A stretch of 64,000 nucleotides of DNA, taken from NCBI GenBank assembly GCA_001563335.1, contig LRSL01000069.1, positions 62,001 through 126,000 of the forward strand, written 5' to 3'. The translations under genes and the position numbers were made by a program. Positions 34,905 through 44,374 of the stretch are shown here, piece after piece. The stretch's first letter is position 1. Each line of letters opens with the position of its first letter. The DNA is from Candidatus Thorarchaeota archaeon SMTZ1-45 (GTDB taxonomy: Archaea > Asgardarchaeota > Thorarchaeia > Thorarchaeales > Thorarchaeaceae). The notes beneath the pieces are model-generated. The model was not told the origin of the DNA. It did not search any database and saw only the letters and a program-made list of their open reading frames with translations.

Positions 34905-36881
34905 TTAACCTAGGAGATATCTTCGTCGAATAATCGGTATGGATGAAACTCCAACAGAAACAATGATTGCAATTACTAAACCAATCATGCCAATACCTTC
35001 TAGCGATTCTATATCAGCTATGGTTATTTCAATTAAGAATGATCCGTTTGTCGAGAGAACTGATTTTGAAGTTTCAGATTCATAGAATAAATTATAGTGA
35101 CCACTTATGAATGGAACCCTAAGATGAAGTATAAACATACCTCCTTCAGTGCTCACAGAAGAGAAACTAAGGTCTAACCATATGAAGTTCATCTGGACAC
35201 CTTGAATTAGTGATCCATTGAAACCTCTTAGTGTGAGCTGTATAGATAATTCATGAAGAGGAGCAATAATCTCATAGAAGTTAAGCTCAAGTCGTATGGG
35301 CATTACTTTAGTAACTTGAAAACTATAATCGTATTGAGCTAATGATTCGAATAGAGTATTGTTTCCATTGTATAATATAGAAGCAATGTATTGGTCTTCA
35401 ATATACGGAACCGAAAAAGAAAACGTAGCTTGACCATTAGAATCAGTGATTACAGAGAATTGGATTTCATTATTAATCAGAAGCTGTAGATGTTTGAATG
35501 AGGCATTTCCAGTCCAGTCATTCATCTGGATCTCGAGATAAATCTCCTGTCCTGGAGACGCATAATGTTCGATATTGGAGTTGATAACTGATATGATTGA
35601 AACTGACCAAGCTATGAAATTACATTTTGAGCTGGTATTCATGATGAATGAGTTGTTTGTGATTTCTATGTTTAGAGTATGAATACCTGGAGGTCCTTGG
35701 AGTTCATATCGAAAGATTGTGGTTATTTCAATGGAGTTTGAAGTTAGTATGAATCTCTGATTAGATGTAGAGTCATATATTGAAATTAGTGATTTTGGAA
35801 TAGCTCGTTTGAATAAATCAAAAACAGTGATTTCAATTTGGATATTTGACCCAATATCAACTGAATCAGGTATGTTGGTCATGATTTGTACAGGGCTTAA
35901 CACAGAAAAAGGGATTTCAAAGGTAGACTCAAAAAACCGTTCTGTACCATTATACTCTATCTTCAATGTATGGAGTCCTAGTATGAAACTTTCGTCAATG
36001 TTCATTTGAATGTGAGCAATTCCTGAGTTGTTGGTTGCAGTAAGAAGTAAGAATGTTTCATCGAAGAATACTTTTAGAAACTCATTTGCAAGTGAACCGT
36101 TTTCTTGAGATAGCTCAATATACAAGTCTATGGATTCATTGAGAACAACTTCATTTGGAATTGGAGTTTGAGGTGTAAGTGAAGTAGGTATTTTTGCTAT
36201 CTCGATTATGAATGTGATTTCTGATGAGTCTAAGAAATTGTGAAAGTCTTGATCATAGACAACACGGATTTCATTATCTCCTAGTGTGATCCATGAACTA
36301 TTACATATTATTTCGAAGTGAATACTTCCTGAAGTGTTGGTTGTATTCACTGCAAGTGGCATACTATCCTTGAAAACTGTTATAGTTGCATTTGATATTG
36401 GGTTATTTGCATCATCAATCATGTGGATTAAAAAAGAAAGAGTATCTCCTGGAGCTAGCAAACTGGGGACTTGATTGATTTCAATATTTGTGGAAGATAA
36501 TATTGTTAATACTATCCATTGACAGGATGATAATAGTGAAAGGGACTCATTACCATAGAATGTTGCATTGATAATTGTTGGTCCAAGAGTGTGATTTGAA
36601 GGAATATTCCACTCAATGAATGCAATACCACTACTATTTGTCTTGTCTGAACCTAAGTAGGTATCATATGTCTGGTCAAAAAAGAATATTTTCTGATTTG
36701 GTATGGGATTGCCATATGTACCATTCTGAAGAAGCATTGCAGTTATTGTAATTGTTTCCCCTCTAATTACTACTATTTCGCCCTCTGCTACAGCAGACTC
36801 AGTATTGAATGTAGCTAACGAGAGCAATATTAAGACTATGAGTATGATTGGGAAACAGTATGATTTTTTGATAATGTACAC
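34905..36881 (-). CDS. Surface protein with Ig-like repeats and C-terminal membrane anchor
   Basis: A 658-residue protein. Signal peptide 'YCFPIILIVLILLSLATF' near the N-terminus, then five to six repeated beta-sandwich units of about 100 residues sharing motifs such as 'TNSSGIAFIEW', 'TNTSGSIHFEI', 'TNNSGIAHIQM' and 'TDSNGQATFSF'. A C-terminal transmembrane helix follows ('GMIGLVIAIIVSVGVSSIPI') with the stop-transfer sequence RRRYLLG. Many N-glycosylation sequons are present. It should face the cell exterior, perhaps as an S-layer-associated or adhesion protein. It is a paralogue-like sibling of the protein at 29137-30948. Confidence 0.8.
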   Translation of the reverse strand: MYIIKKSYCFPIILIVLILLSLATFNTESAVAEGEIVVIRGETITITAMLLQNGTYGNPIPNQKIFFFDQTYDTYLGSDKTNSSGIAFIEWNIPSNHTLGPTIINATFYGNESLSLLSSCQWIVLTILSSTNIEINQVPSLLAPGDTLSFLIHMIDDANNPISNATITVFKDSMPLAVNTTNTSGSIHFEIICNSSWITLGDNEIRVVYDQDFHNFLDSSEITFIIEIAKIPTSLTPQTPIPNEVVLNESIDLYIELSQENGSLANEFLKVFFDETFLLLTATNNSGIAHIQMNIDESFILGLHTLKIEYNGTERFFESTFEIPFSVLSPVQIMTNIPDSVDIGSNIQIEITVFDLFKRAIPKSLISIYDSTSNQRFILTSNSIEITTIFRYELQGPPGIHTLNIEITNNSFIMNTSSKCNFIAWSVSIISVINSNIEHYASPGQEIYLEIQMNDWTGNASFKHLQLLINNEIQFSVITDSNGQATFSFSVPYIEDQYIASILYNGNNTLFESLAQYDYSFQVTKVMPIRLELNFYEIIAPLHELSIQLTLRGFNGSLIQGVQMNFIWLDLSFSSVSTEGGMFILHLRVPFISGHYNLFYESETSKSVLSTNGSFLIEITIADIESLEGIGMIGLVIAIIVSVGVSSIPIIRRRYLLG

Positions 36882-37151
36882 CCCCTCAGGGATGGTATTA
36901 GTTTCGTTCTTGTAATAGAATAATAATTGGGAGTAGAGAGAACAGATATTGTGTTCAAATATGGATCATATGGGATTGTTCCTCTAATGCTGCATCACCA
37001 TTTCATCAGTCTGTTTCTAGGTTTTTATTCTCCTATATAGTGACAATCGCTATGTGATTGATTTGGGGGTGTTCTTATGCCTAGTAGATGTACGATGATT
37101 CGGTTCCTCAAACAGCTATTCATAGACTAAGATGAAGATGAGGATGAATAG

Positions 37152-40100
37152 ATGCCATTTCAAACAACCCAACTAGAAGAAACAGGACTAGTTCCTCATG
37201 ATTTATTCAGAAAACAAAAATCATGGTTGAGCATAATTTGGATCATTGGAACCTTTTTTTCTGGAATCTATTTGTTTTTTGTTTATATCCTACCATTGAG
37301 TGGACTGATTAATACTCCTTTTATTCCATTCAAGACATTGGTTGAAATGGCTATCTGCTTAATTCCTATTTTTTTTGGATTATCACTTGCTATGAGAAAG
37401 ATTCGTATTCAGATTCCTTTGGTTTATGTTGAGAATAATACATTACTAGTTCACCTGGATACCTATATGATTGGAACATGTTGTCTTGATGTTGTATCAG
37501 TATCTGGTTCAGTTTATCTTGATGATAATGGAAAACCGAGGTACATTGATAGTATGCTATTGGCTATGCGCGCAGGAATGAGTAAATCAGTTACTATGGC
37601 TTTTGAGGTAGGAGTATCAAATGGTGAACCATTCTTACGATTTTTCGTAACTACATCTGGCTATAACTCAGGAGAAATTCATGATATTCTAAGAAGAGAA
37701 GCTACTAGGATAGAAGCGATTCTTTTGTCATCTCTAAAAAATGTGGAGCTGAAACTTCTAGAGGGGGAGTCATTACGAGATTGTGCTTTGGTTCATATTG
37801 AGGAAGTAAATATTGAATCTGAAAAGTTAGTTATCAAAGATAATATTGGATTAGTAGGTTTAATGGGATTACAAGGTTTACCTCGAGTATTTCCTACTCA
37901 GGAAGCTACTCAAGTAGGGACTTTTATTTCAACAGCACTTAGACAAGGATATTCAACAAGTATGACCTGCGTGTTTTCTGCTGCTAAACCTGGAAAAGAA
38001 AAACGTTTGCTTGAGAATCAATGGAAAAATATTCAGACAAAAGAGAAACGAAAAGAGGAATCGCTTCAGGAGTTTGCAACGAAGAAGAAATTACTGGTGC
38101 GTTATGAAGAAATTCAGGATAAAGCAGGTTGGTTTGATGTTACTGTGTATTTTAAAATTCGAGCACCATCTAGAAATCAGATTAATGCTTATTTGGATAT
38201 AATTAGCGGTCTTGTTCATTCAATATGGGGTGGCGATGATTCTATCAAGCTTACTCGTCAAAGAATATCAAAGCGGACTATATTTAGGATATTAACTCGA
38301 CGACATTTGAAACGTCAACGTTTACATATAGCTCGATTATCATCTTTTATTAACACACCAATTCAACAGTTACCTGTCATCACTCCAAAACAGACTCCAA
38401 TATTTTCAGTTCCTCCAAGGAGATTGATAGATAATGAGCTCGTTATTGGTGAGACAGTCTTTGGTGGTCGACATTTATCTAAAGTGGGATTAGAAGTTAA
38501 TTGGTTAAGAGATCATGTTGCAATCTTAGGGGCAACTGGAACTGGAAAAACAACAGTTGTCAAGCATCTTATGAGTCAATTGAGTATGAAAACAGATGTA
38601 TCTTGGTGGATTTTTGATCTCAAGGGTTCTGAATACCTTGATCTTGCTGGTTATGATGAGTCGAATATTCTTGTTCTTAGACCAGGCTTTGATACTTCTT
38701 TTGTGATTAATCTCATTGATGATGAAATGGCAAATGATGAGAATTATGCACATTCTACATTTGTGATATTACGAGAACTATTGAATGAAAGAGGTGATTC
38801 ATCTGAACTTTCTCCAGCAATGGAAAAATTACTTTGGGATTCTATAATGAGAATGGTGGATTCACTCAATCAAGGGAATTCAGTTCAGTTTTTAGTTGAG
38901 ATAGTATCAGAACTGGCAGGTAATGATCGTATAGGAAATATGACTAGAGATGCTTTACTCAATCGTCTTGAAATACTAATTCGTGAACCGCTAGGTACCA
39001 TACTTGGAGGTGGATCTGCAACAGTTCGATTTTCAGACCTGTTAAATAAACGTGTCATCTTTGATCTTTCATACGTTGCACGAATAGGAGGAATGGATTC
39101 TGCTCGGCTCCTCTACAATCTTGTCGCTAAGCGTATTTTTGATAGCGCAATGAAACGAGGTATCACAGAGGGATTGCATCATGTTGTTGTGTTAGAAGAA
39201 GCGAGTAATCTTGTACCAGAGAGCTATACAAGACACTCTGCTGCAGATGTGACAACTGGAGAATCTATGGTTATGTTGCAACGGGCTACTGGACAAGGTG
39301 TTATTGTGATATCAACCAGGCCGAATATATCCTCTAATATTCTAGCAAATACTTCAACAAAGATTGTATTTCGTTTACCATATGACAGCCAAATTGGTGG
39401 AAGATTTCTCTCTTTAAATGATGATCAGGAGCAGTATCTTAAGATGTTGAAACGGGGAAGAGCATTGATGAGTGTCCCTCACACTGAAACTTTTGAGATT
39501 GTCACAGAGCCATTTCATGGGTCTTTGATACAAAAGGATGAAACTATTCTATCTGAAAAAGAGCTGATTCATAGTATTGCAAAATCTACATCGAAAAAGA
39601 AAGAGGATTTGGGTGTACAAGATATATCTGAACCAGACAAAGATGTTAAGGAGCAGACACTTGTCTTTAATAGGCTCGATAGACTTGGGAGTCATGTCGT
39701 TGCATTTTTGGCCTCTGAAGAATGGGCAACCGAGGAGGAAATTCGTAATCTTCTTGCAGTTTTAGATTCCAATGTTGTAGATGATGATATATCAGAAGTA
39801 ATTCGCAATCTTGTATCATTAGGCAGTATAGAAAGAGAAGCCTTATCACTAGTCGATGGAGGATTTGTGTTTGCTCTTCCAGGAAAAGCCTTGAATGCTG
39901 TTAAACATGTGATTATTGAATATATATCTAAAAGACTTGGAATGGAATTCAATCCTTCTGCTATTTCTGAAAATCCGAATTGGCCAGATATTGTTCTTGA
40001 AGATAGAGCTTTGGTAATAATTCCTGAGCATCTGAGAGTATCATCATTGGAATTAACATTAGAAAAAATACGAAAACAAATGGGCAAGCTTCAGAATGGT

Positions 40101-40940
40101 GTAAGTGAGCTCATTGTTGTTGTCAGAGGAAGTGTAGCTGCTGCAAAGTTGAGAGAATTAATGGATTCATCAGAGGAGTTTAATGATGTTTGCGTTGTTT
40201 CAGCGTTTCCGAGGTCACTTGATTCTGTGATTGAAGGGTTAACTCATGAAGTTGATTTATCTAAAGAACCTTCGATTCAAACAAAACTAACTGATGATGC
40301 AGATTTGAATGGAGAAGTTGGTTTGATTGGTGCTATACATGATGTAGGATCCGCAACAAATCGAGCTATTCAGATTCGATTATGGTTTGGGCTTATTCAG
40401 GATTTAGTGGACATATCTAATGGTCAAGTTAGATGGGAGGAATTGTTGGAGTTCATTGAAACTACAGCTTTGCAATCATTAAAAGGTAGAACAGCTCCAT
40501 TGAGTATTGAAGAGGGTAAACGGGCTCTAACAGAACTTCTAGCTGATGAAGTTCTAATTGCATTACGTGTTAATGAAGAGTCTGAATTTGTAGAGCTTTC
40601 AAAAGGTCTCTGGTTGGTAAATTCGTCAGTTCTAAAAAGTTTGAAAGAAAAGGCAATTGTGAGTCTAGAGGAAGATCTGAAGAAATACCACTCTGAGGTG
40701 AAAAGAAATCATGGATATTATGATCTTTGTGTTAGTAATGCATCTTATGTCATATTTCCGAATCAACAACAATTGAATACGCTTTTGCATCTACATAGTG
40801 ATATCGCATGTAGGATGTGTAAATCGACAAAAGTTGTGTGTGTTTTAACTGCAGCAGAATATTTGGAGGAAAGTGTGACAACACCAAGTAATCTGATTAT
40901 CAAGACCATTGATGATAGAATATCAGCTTTTGCGACTTAA
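37152..40940 (+). CDS. Large membrane-anchored VirB4/HerA-type ATPase
   Basis: A 1262-residue protein. Two transmembrane helices at about residues 24-46 and 60-80, a poorly recognised alpha/beta region to about 430, then a HerA/VirB4-like ATPase domain: Walker A 'ILGATGTGKTTVVKHLMSQL' (about 458) and Walker B 'HHVVVLEEASNLVPE' (about 677), with 'VISTRPNISSNILANTST' as the sensor segment. The C-terminal about 450 residues contain winged-helix-like and unknown segments. Architecture resembles the ATPases of conjugation and of the archaeal Ced DNA-import system, but is about twice their length. ATG has GAGGATG upstream. Confidence 0.8.
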   Translation: MPFQTTQLEETGLVPHDLFRKQKSWLSIIWIIGTFFSGIYLFFVYILPLSGLINTPFIPFKTLVEMAICLIPIFFGLSLAMRKIRIQIPLVYVENNTLLVHLDTYMIGTCCLDVVSVSGSVYLDDNGKPRYIDSMLLAMRAGMSKSVTMAFEVGVSNGEPFLRFFVTTSGYNSGEIHDILRREATRIEAILLSSLKNVELKLLEGESLRDCALVHIEEVNIESEKLVIKDNIGLVGLMGLQGLPRVFPTQEATQVGTFISTALRQGYSTSMTCVFSAAKPGKEKRLLENQWKNIQTKEKRKEESLQEFATKKKLLVRYEEIQDKAGWFDVTVYFKIRAPSRNQINAYLDIISGLVHSIWGGDDSIKLTRQRISKRTIFRILTRRHLKRQRLHIARLSSFINTPIQQLPVITPKQTPIFSVPPRRLIDNELVIGETVFGGRHLSKVGLEVNWLRDHVAILGATGTGKTTVVKHLMSQLSMKTDVSWWIFDLKGSEYLDLAGYDESNILVLRPGFDTSFVINLIDDEMANDENYAHSTFVILRELLNERGDSSELSPAMEKLLWDSIMRMVDSLNQGNSVQFLVEIVSELAGNDRIGNMTRDALLNRLEILIREPLGTILGGGSATVRFSDLLNKRVIFDLSYVARIGGMDSARLLYNLVAKRIFDSAMKRGITEGLHHVVVLEEASNLVPESYTRHSAADVTTGESMVMLQRATGQGVIVISTRPNISSNILANTSTKIVFRLPYDSQIGGRFLSLNDDQEQYLKMLKRGRALMSVPHTETFEIVTEPFHGSLIQKDETILSEKELIHSIAKSTSKKKEDLGVQDISEPDKDVKEQTLVFNRLDRLGSHVVAFLASEEWATEEEIRNLLAVLDSNVVDDDISEVIRNLVSLGSIEREALSLVDGGFVFALPGKALNAVKHVIIEYISKRLGMEFNPSAISENPNWPDIVLEDRALVIIPEHLRVSSLELTLEKIRKQMGKLQNGVSELIVVVRGSVAAAKLRELMDSSEEFNDVCVVSAFPRSLDSVIEGLTHEVDLSKEPSIQTKLTDDADLNGEVGLIGAIHDVGSATNRAIQIRLWFGLIQDLVDISNGQVRWEELLEFIETTALQSLKGRTAPLSIEEGKRALTELLADEVLIALRVNEESEFVELSKGLWLVNSSVLKSLKEKAIVSLEEDLKKYHSEVKRNHGYYDLCVSNASYVIFPNQQQLNTLLHLHSDIACRMCKSTKVVCVLTAAEYLEESVTTPSNLIIKTIDDRISAFAT

Positions 40941-40941
40941 A

Positions 40942-41766
40942 TTATGATTGGATTCTTGTGCAAGTAATTGGTTCACTTTGTAGTAATAGCTTCAAATGAT
41001 CAGGTATTGTCAAATTAAAAATGATGATCTCTCTATCTATTCCTGCAATCTCAAGAAGTTCATTTACTTTTTTCATCATGCCACCAGTAACGTCTGTATT
41101 AGTTGAAGGTCCTGTTTTGGAAAGAATGATTTCCTTGTTTTCTCGATTTATTATGGGAATATGTTTAGCTGCAGGATTCAATTTTGGATTATCGTCTAAG
41201 ACTCCATCAACATCAGTTCCAATGAATATTGATTTTGCATTCATCTGTTTAGCAAGAAACACTGCTATTGTATCGCCACTAAGAATAGATGCTGTTCTTT
41301 CTTCATCAAAACAAACATCACCATGTGTTATTACAACTAATCCATTATCCAATGACCTCTTAATCGTGTCAGTTGGAAAATCTTGTATTATACCATTTTT
41401 CAAAGTAACAAAACAGAAAGGAGGAATTACTATAGCAGGTATTCCTATTTTATTTAGGCTGGTTTCTACAGATAATGCAAGTTTTGACATATTATGGCGT
41501 ATGGGTGGAATGCCTCTCAAGAGAAGTTCTTTGGGACTATTTGAATCTGCATATCCATACAACTGAGCAGCTTGATGGCCATGAGCTCCACCACCAAGAA
41601 CGATAATAAGTTCACCTCTATATGTTTGTAGTTCTTTAGTAATTCGATTCAAGTTTGCTATATTGATTCTTGGAGGTGATGATTCTTTGTGTGTTATCAC
41701 TGATCCACCTAATTTTACGATTGTGAGGTGTGTCAATTGTATCACATATATCAAGACGTGAGGCAT
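40942..41766 (-). CDS. Isopentenyl phosphate kinase
   Basis: An amino-acid-kinase-fold enzyme that phosphorylates isopentenyl phosphate to IPP in the archaeal mevalonate route. 'LTIVKLGGSVITHKESSPP' at the start, 'GELIIVLGGGAHGHQAAQLYG' containing the catalytic histidine, 'VITHGDVCFDEERTASILSG' and 'FIGTDVDGVLDDNPKLNP' are diagnostic. The frame is open to 41853, but that would run nearly into the rpsJ promoter; ATG 41766 or TTG 41736 are more plausible starts. The 3' end is two bases from the large ATPase stop (convergent). Confidence 0.9.
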   Translation of the reverse strand: MPHVLIYVIQLTHLTIVKLGGSVITHKESSPPRINIANLNRITKELQTYRGELIIVLGGGAHGHQAAQLYGYADSNSPKELLLRGIPPIRHNMSKLALSVETSLNKIGIPAIVIPPFCFVTLKNGIIQDFPTDTIKRSLDNGLVVITHGDVCFDEERTASILSGDTIAVFLAKQMNAKSIFIGTDVDGVLDDNPKLNPAAKHIPIINRENKEIILSKTGPSTNTDVTGGMMKKVNELLEIAGIDREIIIFNLTIPDHLKLLLQSEPITCTRIQS

Positions 41767-41814
41767 GCTTATGGACGTTACTTTCTCAAGGTTATAGTGT
41801 GTCACACACAAGAC

Positions 41815-41827
41815 AAGCTTTTTATCC
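41815..41827 (+). promoter_or_regulatory. BRE/TATA promoter of rpsJ
   Basis: AAGCTTTTTATCC lies about 55 bases before the rpsJ ATG, consistent with an archaeal BRE-TATA element and a leader of about 30 bases. It also argues against the long upstream start of the divergent kinase gene. Confidence 0.5.
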
Positions 41828-41878
41828 AGTTCAGATTTGGAGGCATTTGACACCTCGCTAGCATTGAGGGATTCTTAA

Positions 41879-42190
41879 ATGACACAAAGAGCAAGAATCA
41901 GACTATCAAGCACAAGTACAGAACATCTTGATGGTGTTTGTAATCAAATTAAGAGGATTACTCGCAAGACAGGTGTCCGGATGGCTGGTCCTATCCCTCT
42001 ACCTACTCGTAGAATGGTTATACCTACAAGAAAAACTCCTTGTGGTCAAGGGTCTGAATCTTGGGACAAGTGGGAAATGAGAGTTCATAAACGATTGATT
42101 GATATTGATGCGGATGAAAGAGCTATCCGTCAAATAATGCGTGTAAGAATTCCGGACTCTGTATATATTGAGATTGAATTGACTGGATAA
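41879..42190 (+). CDS. rpsJ: Ribosomal protein uS10
   Basis: A 103-residue uS10 of the small-subunit head. '[20 protein letters not shown]', '[20 protein letters not shown]', '[20 protein letters not shown]' and the closing '[15 protein letters not shown]' are all characteristic. Normal length for Archaea. In many archaea rpsJ follows tufA; here it stands alone between the isopentenyl phosphate kinase and glmS. Confidence 0.97.
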   Translation: MTQRARIRLSSTSTEHLDGVCNQIKRITRKTGVRMAGPIPLPTRRMVIPTRKTPCGQGSESWDKWEMRVHKRLIDIDADERAIRQIMRVRIPDSVYIEIELTG

Positions 42191-42259
42191 TCTTCACTGA
42201 CACAAACTCTTTTTGCATAATATCACAAGAATTTCTACTGCTCATGAGGTATCTCGGAG

Positions 42260-44083
42260 ATGTGTGGAATAATTGCTGTAATTCAGGAACGTGGTGTTGT
42301 TGCTCCATTCCTTCATCAAGCCCTAAAACGACTTGAATATCGTGGTTATGATTCAGTTGGGGTGACTACCATTGCAAATAATACATTATACACCAAGAAA
42401 GACAAAGGAAAGATTGAGGAAGTTCACAAACGGCTCAATCTTGACGAGATGCCAGGACTAATCGGGATTGGACATACTCGATGGGCAACTCATGGAGCAC
42501 CATCTATGCTAAACGCACATCCACATTTTGATTGTGAAGATAAGATTGCAGTTGTTCATAATGGAGTAATTGATAATTTTATAGAATTGAGAAAAGAGCT
42601 AAGTGAAAAAGGACACAAGTTCAATTCTGAAACTGATACTGAGGTTATACCTCATATGATTGAGGATTTTGTAAAAGATGGGCTCGGTTTGATTGAAGCT
42701 ATCAAAGAAGTTACCAAGCGTATTGAAGGCACATATGCAATAGTAGCTATGTCAACTGAAGAAAGTGATAAAATTGTATGTACACGTGATGGTAATCCTT
42801 TAGTCATTGGAACAAAATCTGGAGCCTCATACGTTTCTTCAGATATTCCTGCTTTTTTACCTATGACTAATGATATGATTCTGCTTCTAGATGGAGAGAT
42901 TGCAAGTCTCACAACTGAAGGTATTCATATTGAGAAATTGTCAAATGGCGCAATAGTCGATCGAGAAACTATCAAGATTAGTTGGACTGCTGATCAAGCA
43001 AAGAAAAGTGGATATCCTCACTTTATGTTAAAAGAGATACATGAGCAACCTGATGCTATTAAAGAAACACTTAGGCTCCGACCAGAAATCGTAAAAGAAG
43101 CGGCAAGTATAATCAAAGAATCTGAAAATGTGTATATGATAGCAATGGGCACATCAGGACATGCAGCGCAAGCAGGACGCCATATGTTTGCATCATTGGC
43201 AGGTATACTTCCATCATTTGAATTGGCGAGTGATTTTCCAGATACAGTTTATGGATCATTATCGGAGAAGGACTGTATTATAGCTATTACACAATCGGGT
43301 GAAACCACAGATACGATTACTGCTGTTAAATATGCAAAACAACATGGTTCGAAGATTATAGCAATCACTAATGTTGTTGGAAGCTCGATAACGCGTCTTG
43401 CTAATCATACTATTATAACTCAAGCTGGACCCGAGATAGGTGTAGCTGCAACAAAGACTTTCATGGTTCAGCTTACTTCTCTTGCTTTAATTGCACTAGA
43501 ATTGGGAGAAATGACAGGTTTTAGGAATTCCAAGGAGATTGTAAAGAAACGGAATTCTTTAGAGAAATTACCTGAGCTTGTTTCAGAAGTCATATCAAGA
43601 AATGAAGAAAAAGCTAGAAGATTAGCTTCAATTCTTCATGAGAAACCGAGCCTTCTTTTCTTAGGAAGAGGTATTTCCATAGCAACTGCTGAAGAGGGGG
43701 CATTAAAACTCAAAGAAATTTCTTATAATCATGCAGAGGCATACTCTGCTGGTGAATCAAAACATGGACCTATTGCACTTGTTCAGAATGATTATCCTGT
43801 CATATTCATAGCTCCTTCTGATGATACTAGGAATCGAATTGTTGGTAATATAATGGAAATGAAAGCAAGAGGTGCAAAAATCATATCTGTAATCCAAAAA
43901 GATGATGATGAGATTAGGGATTTATCGGATTATGTGTTTACAATTCCTGAGATTGTAGAATCGGAATATTCTGTGATGCCATACATTGTTCCTTTGCAGT
44001 TGTTCAGCTATTATATGGCTTTGAGAAAAGGCTATGATCCTGATAAACCACGGAATCTAGCAAAATCAGTCACTGTTCTTTAG
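42260..44083 (+). CDS. glmS: Glutamine:fructose-6-phosphate aminotransferase
   Basis: A 607-residue GlmS making glucosamine-6-phosphate, precursor of UDP-GlcNAc and glycans. The N-terminal nucleophile Cys2 is in 'MCGIIAVIQERG', with 'RLEYRGYDSVG' and 'GHTRWATHGAPS' in the Ntn-hydrolase glutaminase. Two SIS isomerase domains follow ('MAMGTSGHAAQAGRHMF'-like, 'AITQSGETTDTITAVKYAK', 'FLGRGISIATAEEGALKLKE'). The terminal 'LAKSVTV' is the usual end. ATG at 42260. Confidence 0.97.
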   Translation: MCGIIAVIQERGVVAPFLHQALKRLEYRGYDSVGVTTIANNTLYTKKDKGKIEEVHKRLNLDEMPGLIGIGHTRWATHGAPSMLNAHPHFDCEDKIAVVHNGVIDNFIELRKELSEKGHKFNSETDTEVIPHMIEDFVKDGLGLIEAIKEVTKRIEGTYAIVAMSTEESDKIVCTRDGNPLVIGTKSGASYVSSDIPAFLPMTNDMILLLDGEIASLTTEGIHIEKLSNGAIVDRETIKISWTADQAKKSGYPHFMLKEIHEQPDAIKETLRLRPEIVKEAASIIKESENVYMIAMGTSGHAAQAGRHMFASLAGILPSFELASDFPDTVYGSLSEKDCIIAITQSGETTDTITAVKYAKQHGSKIIAITNVVGSSITRLANHTIITQAGPEIGVAATKTFMVQLTSLALIALELGEMTGFRNSKEIVKKRNSLEKLPELVSEVISRNEEKARRLASILHEKPSLLFLGRGISIATAEEGALKLKEISYNHAEAYSAGESKHGPIALVQNDYPVIFIAPSDDTRNRIVGNIMEMKARGAKIISVIQKDDDEIRDLSDYVFTIPEIVESEYSVMPYIVPLQLFSYYMALRKGYDPDKPRNLAKSVTVL

Positions 44084-44116
44084 GTCTTTAAATTATATGA
44101 ATCATTAGAGTATATT

Positions 44117-44374
44117 GTGAAACCAATGTGGCTGTTTTCGATTCTTAGTCCATTAACTGATTTCGCGAATTTGATAACGGATTATTTTATTGAAATCTGG
44201 GACTTCCTCATTTTCATAGGGAACATTTCAGCATTCATAGTTGTTTTAGTAGGTGCGATTCTGTGGTTTACAGGTATTAATGATAAGAGAGGAAAGGGAT
44301 TGATTTTTAGTGGTATTCTTCTAGCGATTATTATTCAATACTTTATGTTTTACCCACCTTCATTTGTGTTATAG
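44117..44374 (+). CDS. Small two-helix membrane protein
   Basis: An 85-residue hydrophobic protein of unknown family. Two likely transmembrane helices lie at about 30-52 ('FLIFIGNISAFIVVLVGAIL') and 62-78 ('GLIFSGILLAIIIQYFMF'), separated by a short basic turn 'NDKRGKG'. Size and topology resemble small two-helix subunits such as the VirB2/CedA1-type pilins, but there is no sequence match I can claim. GTG at 44117; ATG at 44126 is an alternative. It follows glmS by 33 bases and converges with the next gene. Confidence 0.55.
   Translation: MKPMWLFSILSPLTDFANLITDYFIEIWDFLIFIGNISAFIVVLVGAILWFTGINDKRGKGLIFSGILLAIIIQYFMFYPPSFVL

Noticed and set aside
36882-37151. Short frame MPSRCTMIRFLKQLFID before the large ATPase
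   Set aside because: Only 17 codons with no family or conservation that can be judged; probably promoter and leader DNA of the ATPase gene.
41021-41566. 181-codon plus-strand frame inside the isopentenyl phosphate kinase gene
   Set aside because: Antisense to a well-supported enzyme gene and without a ribosome-binding site or recognisable motifs.
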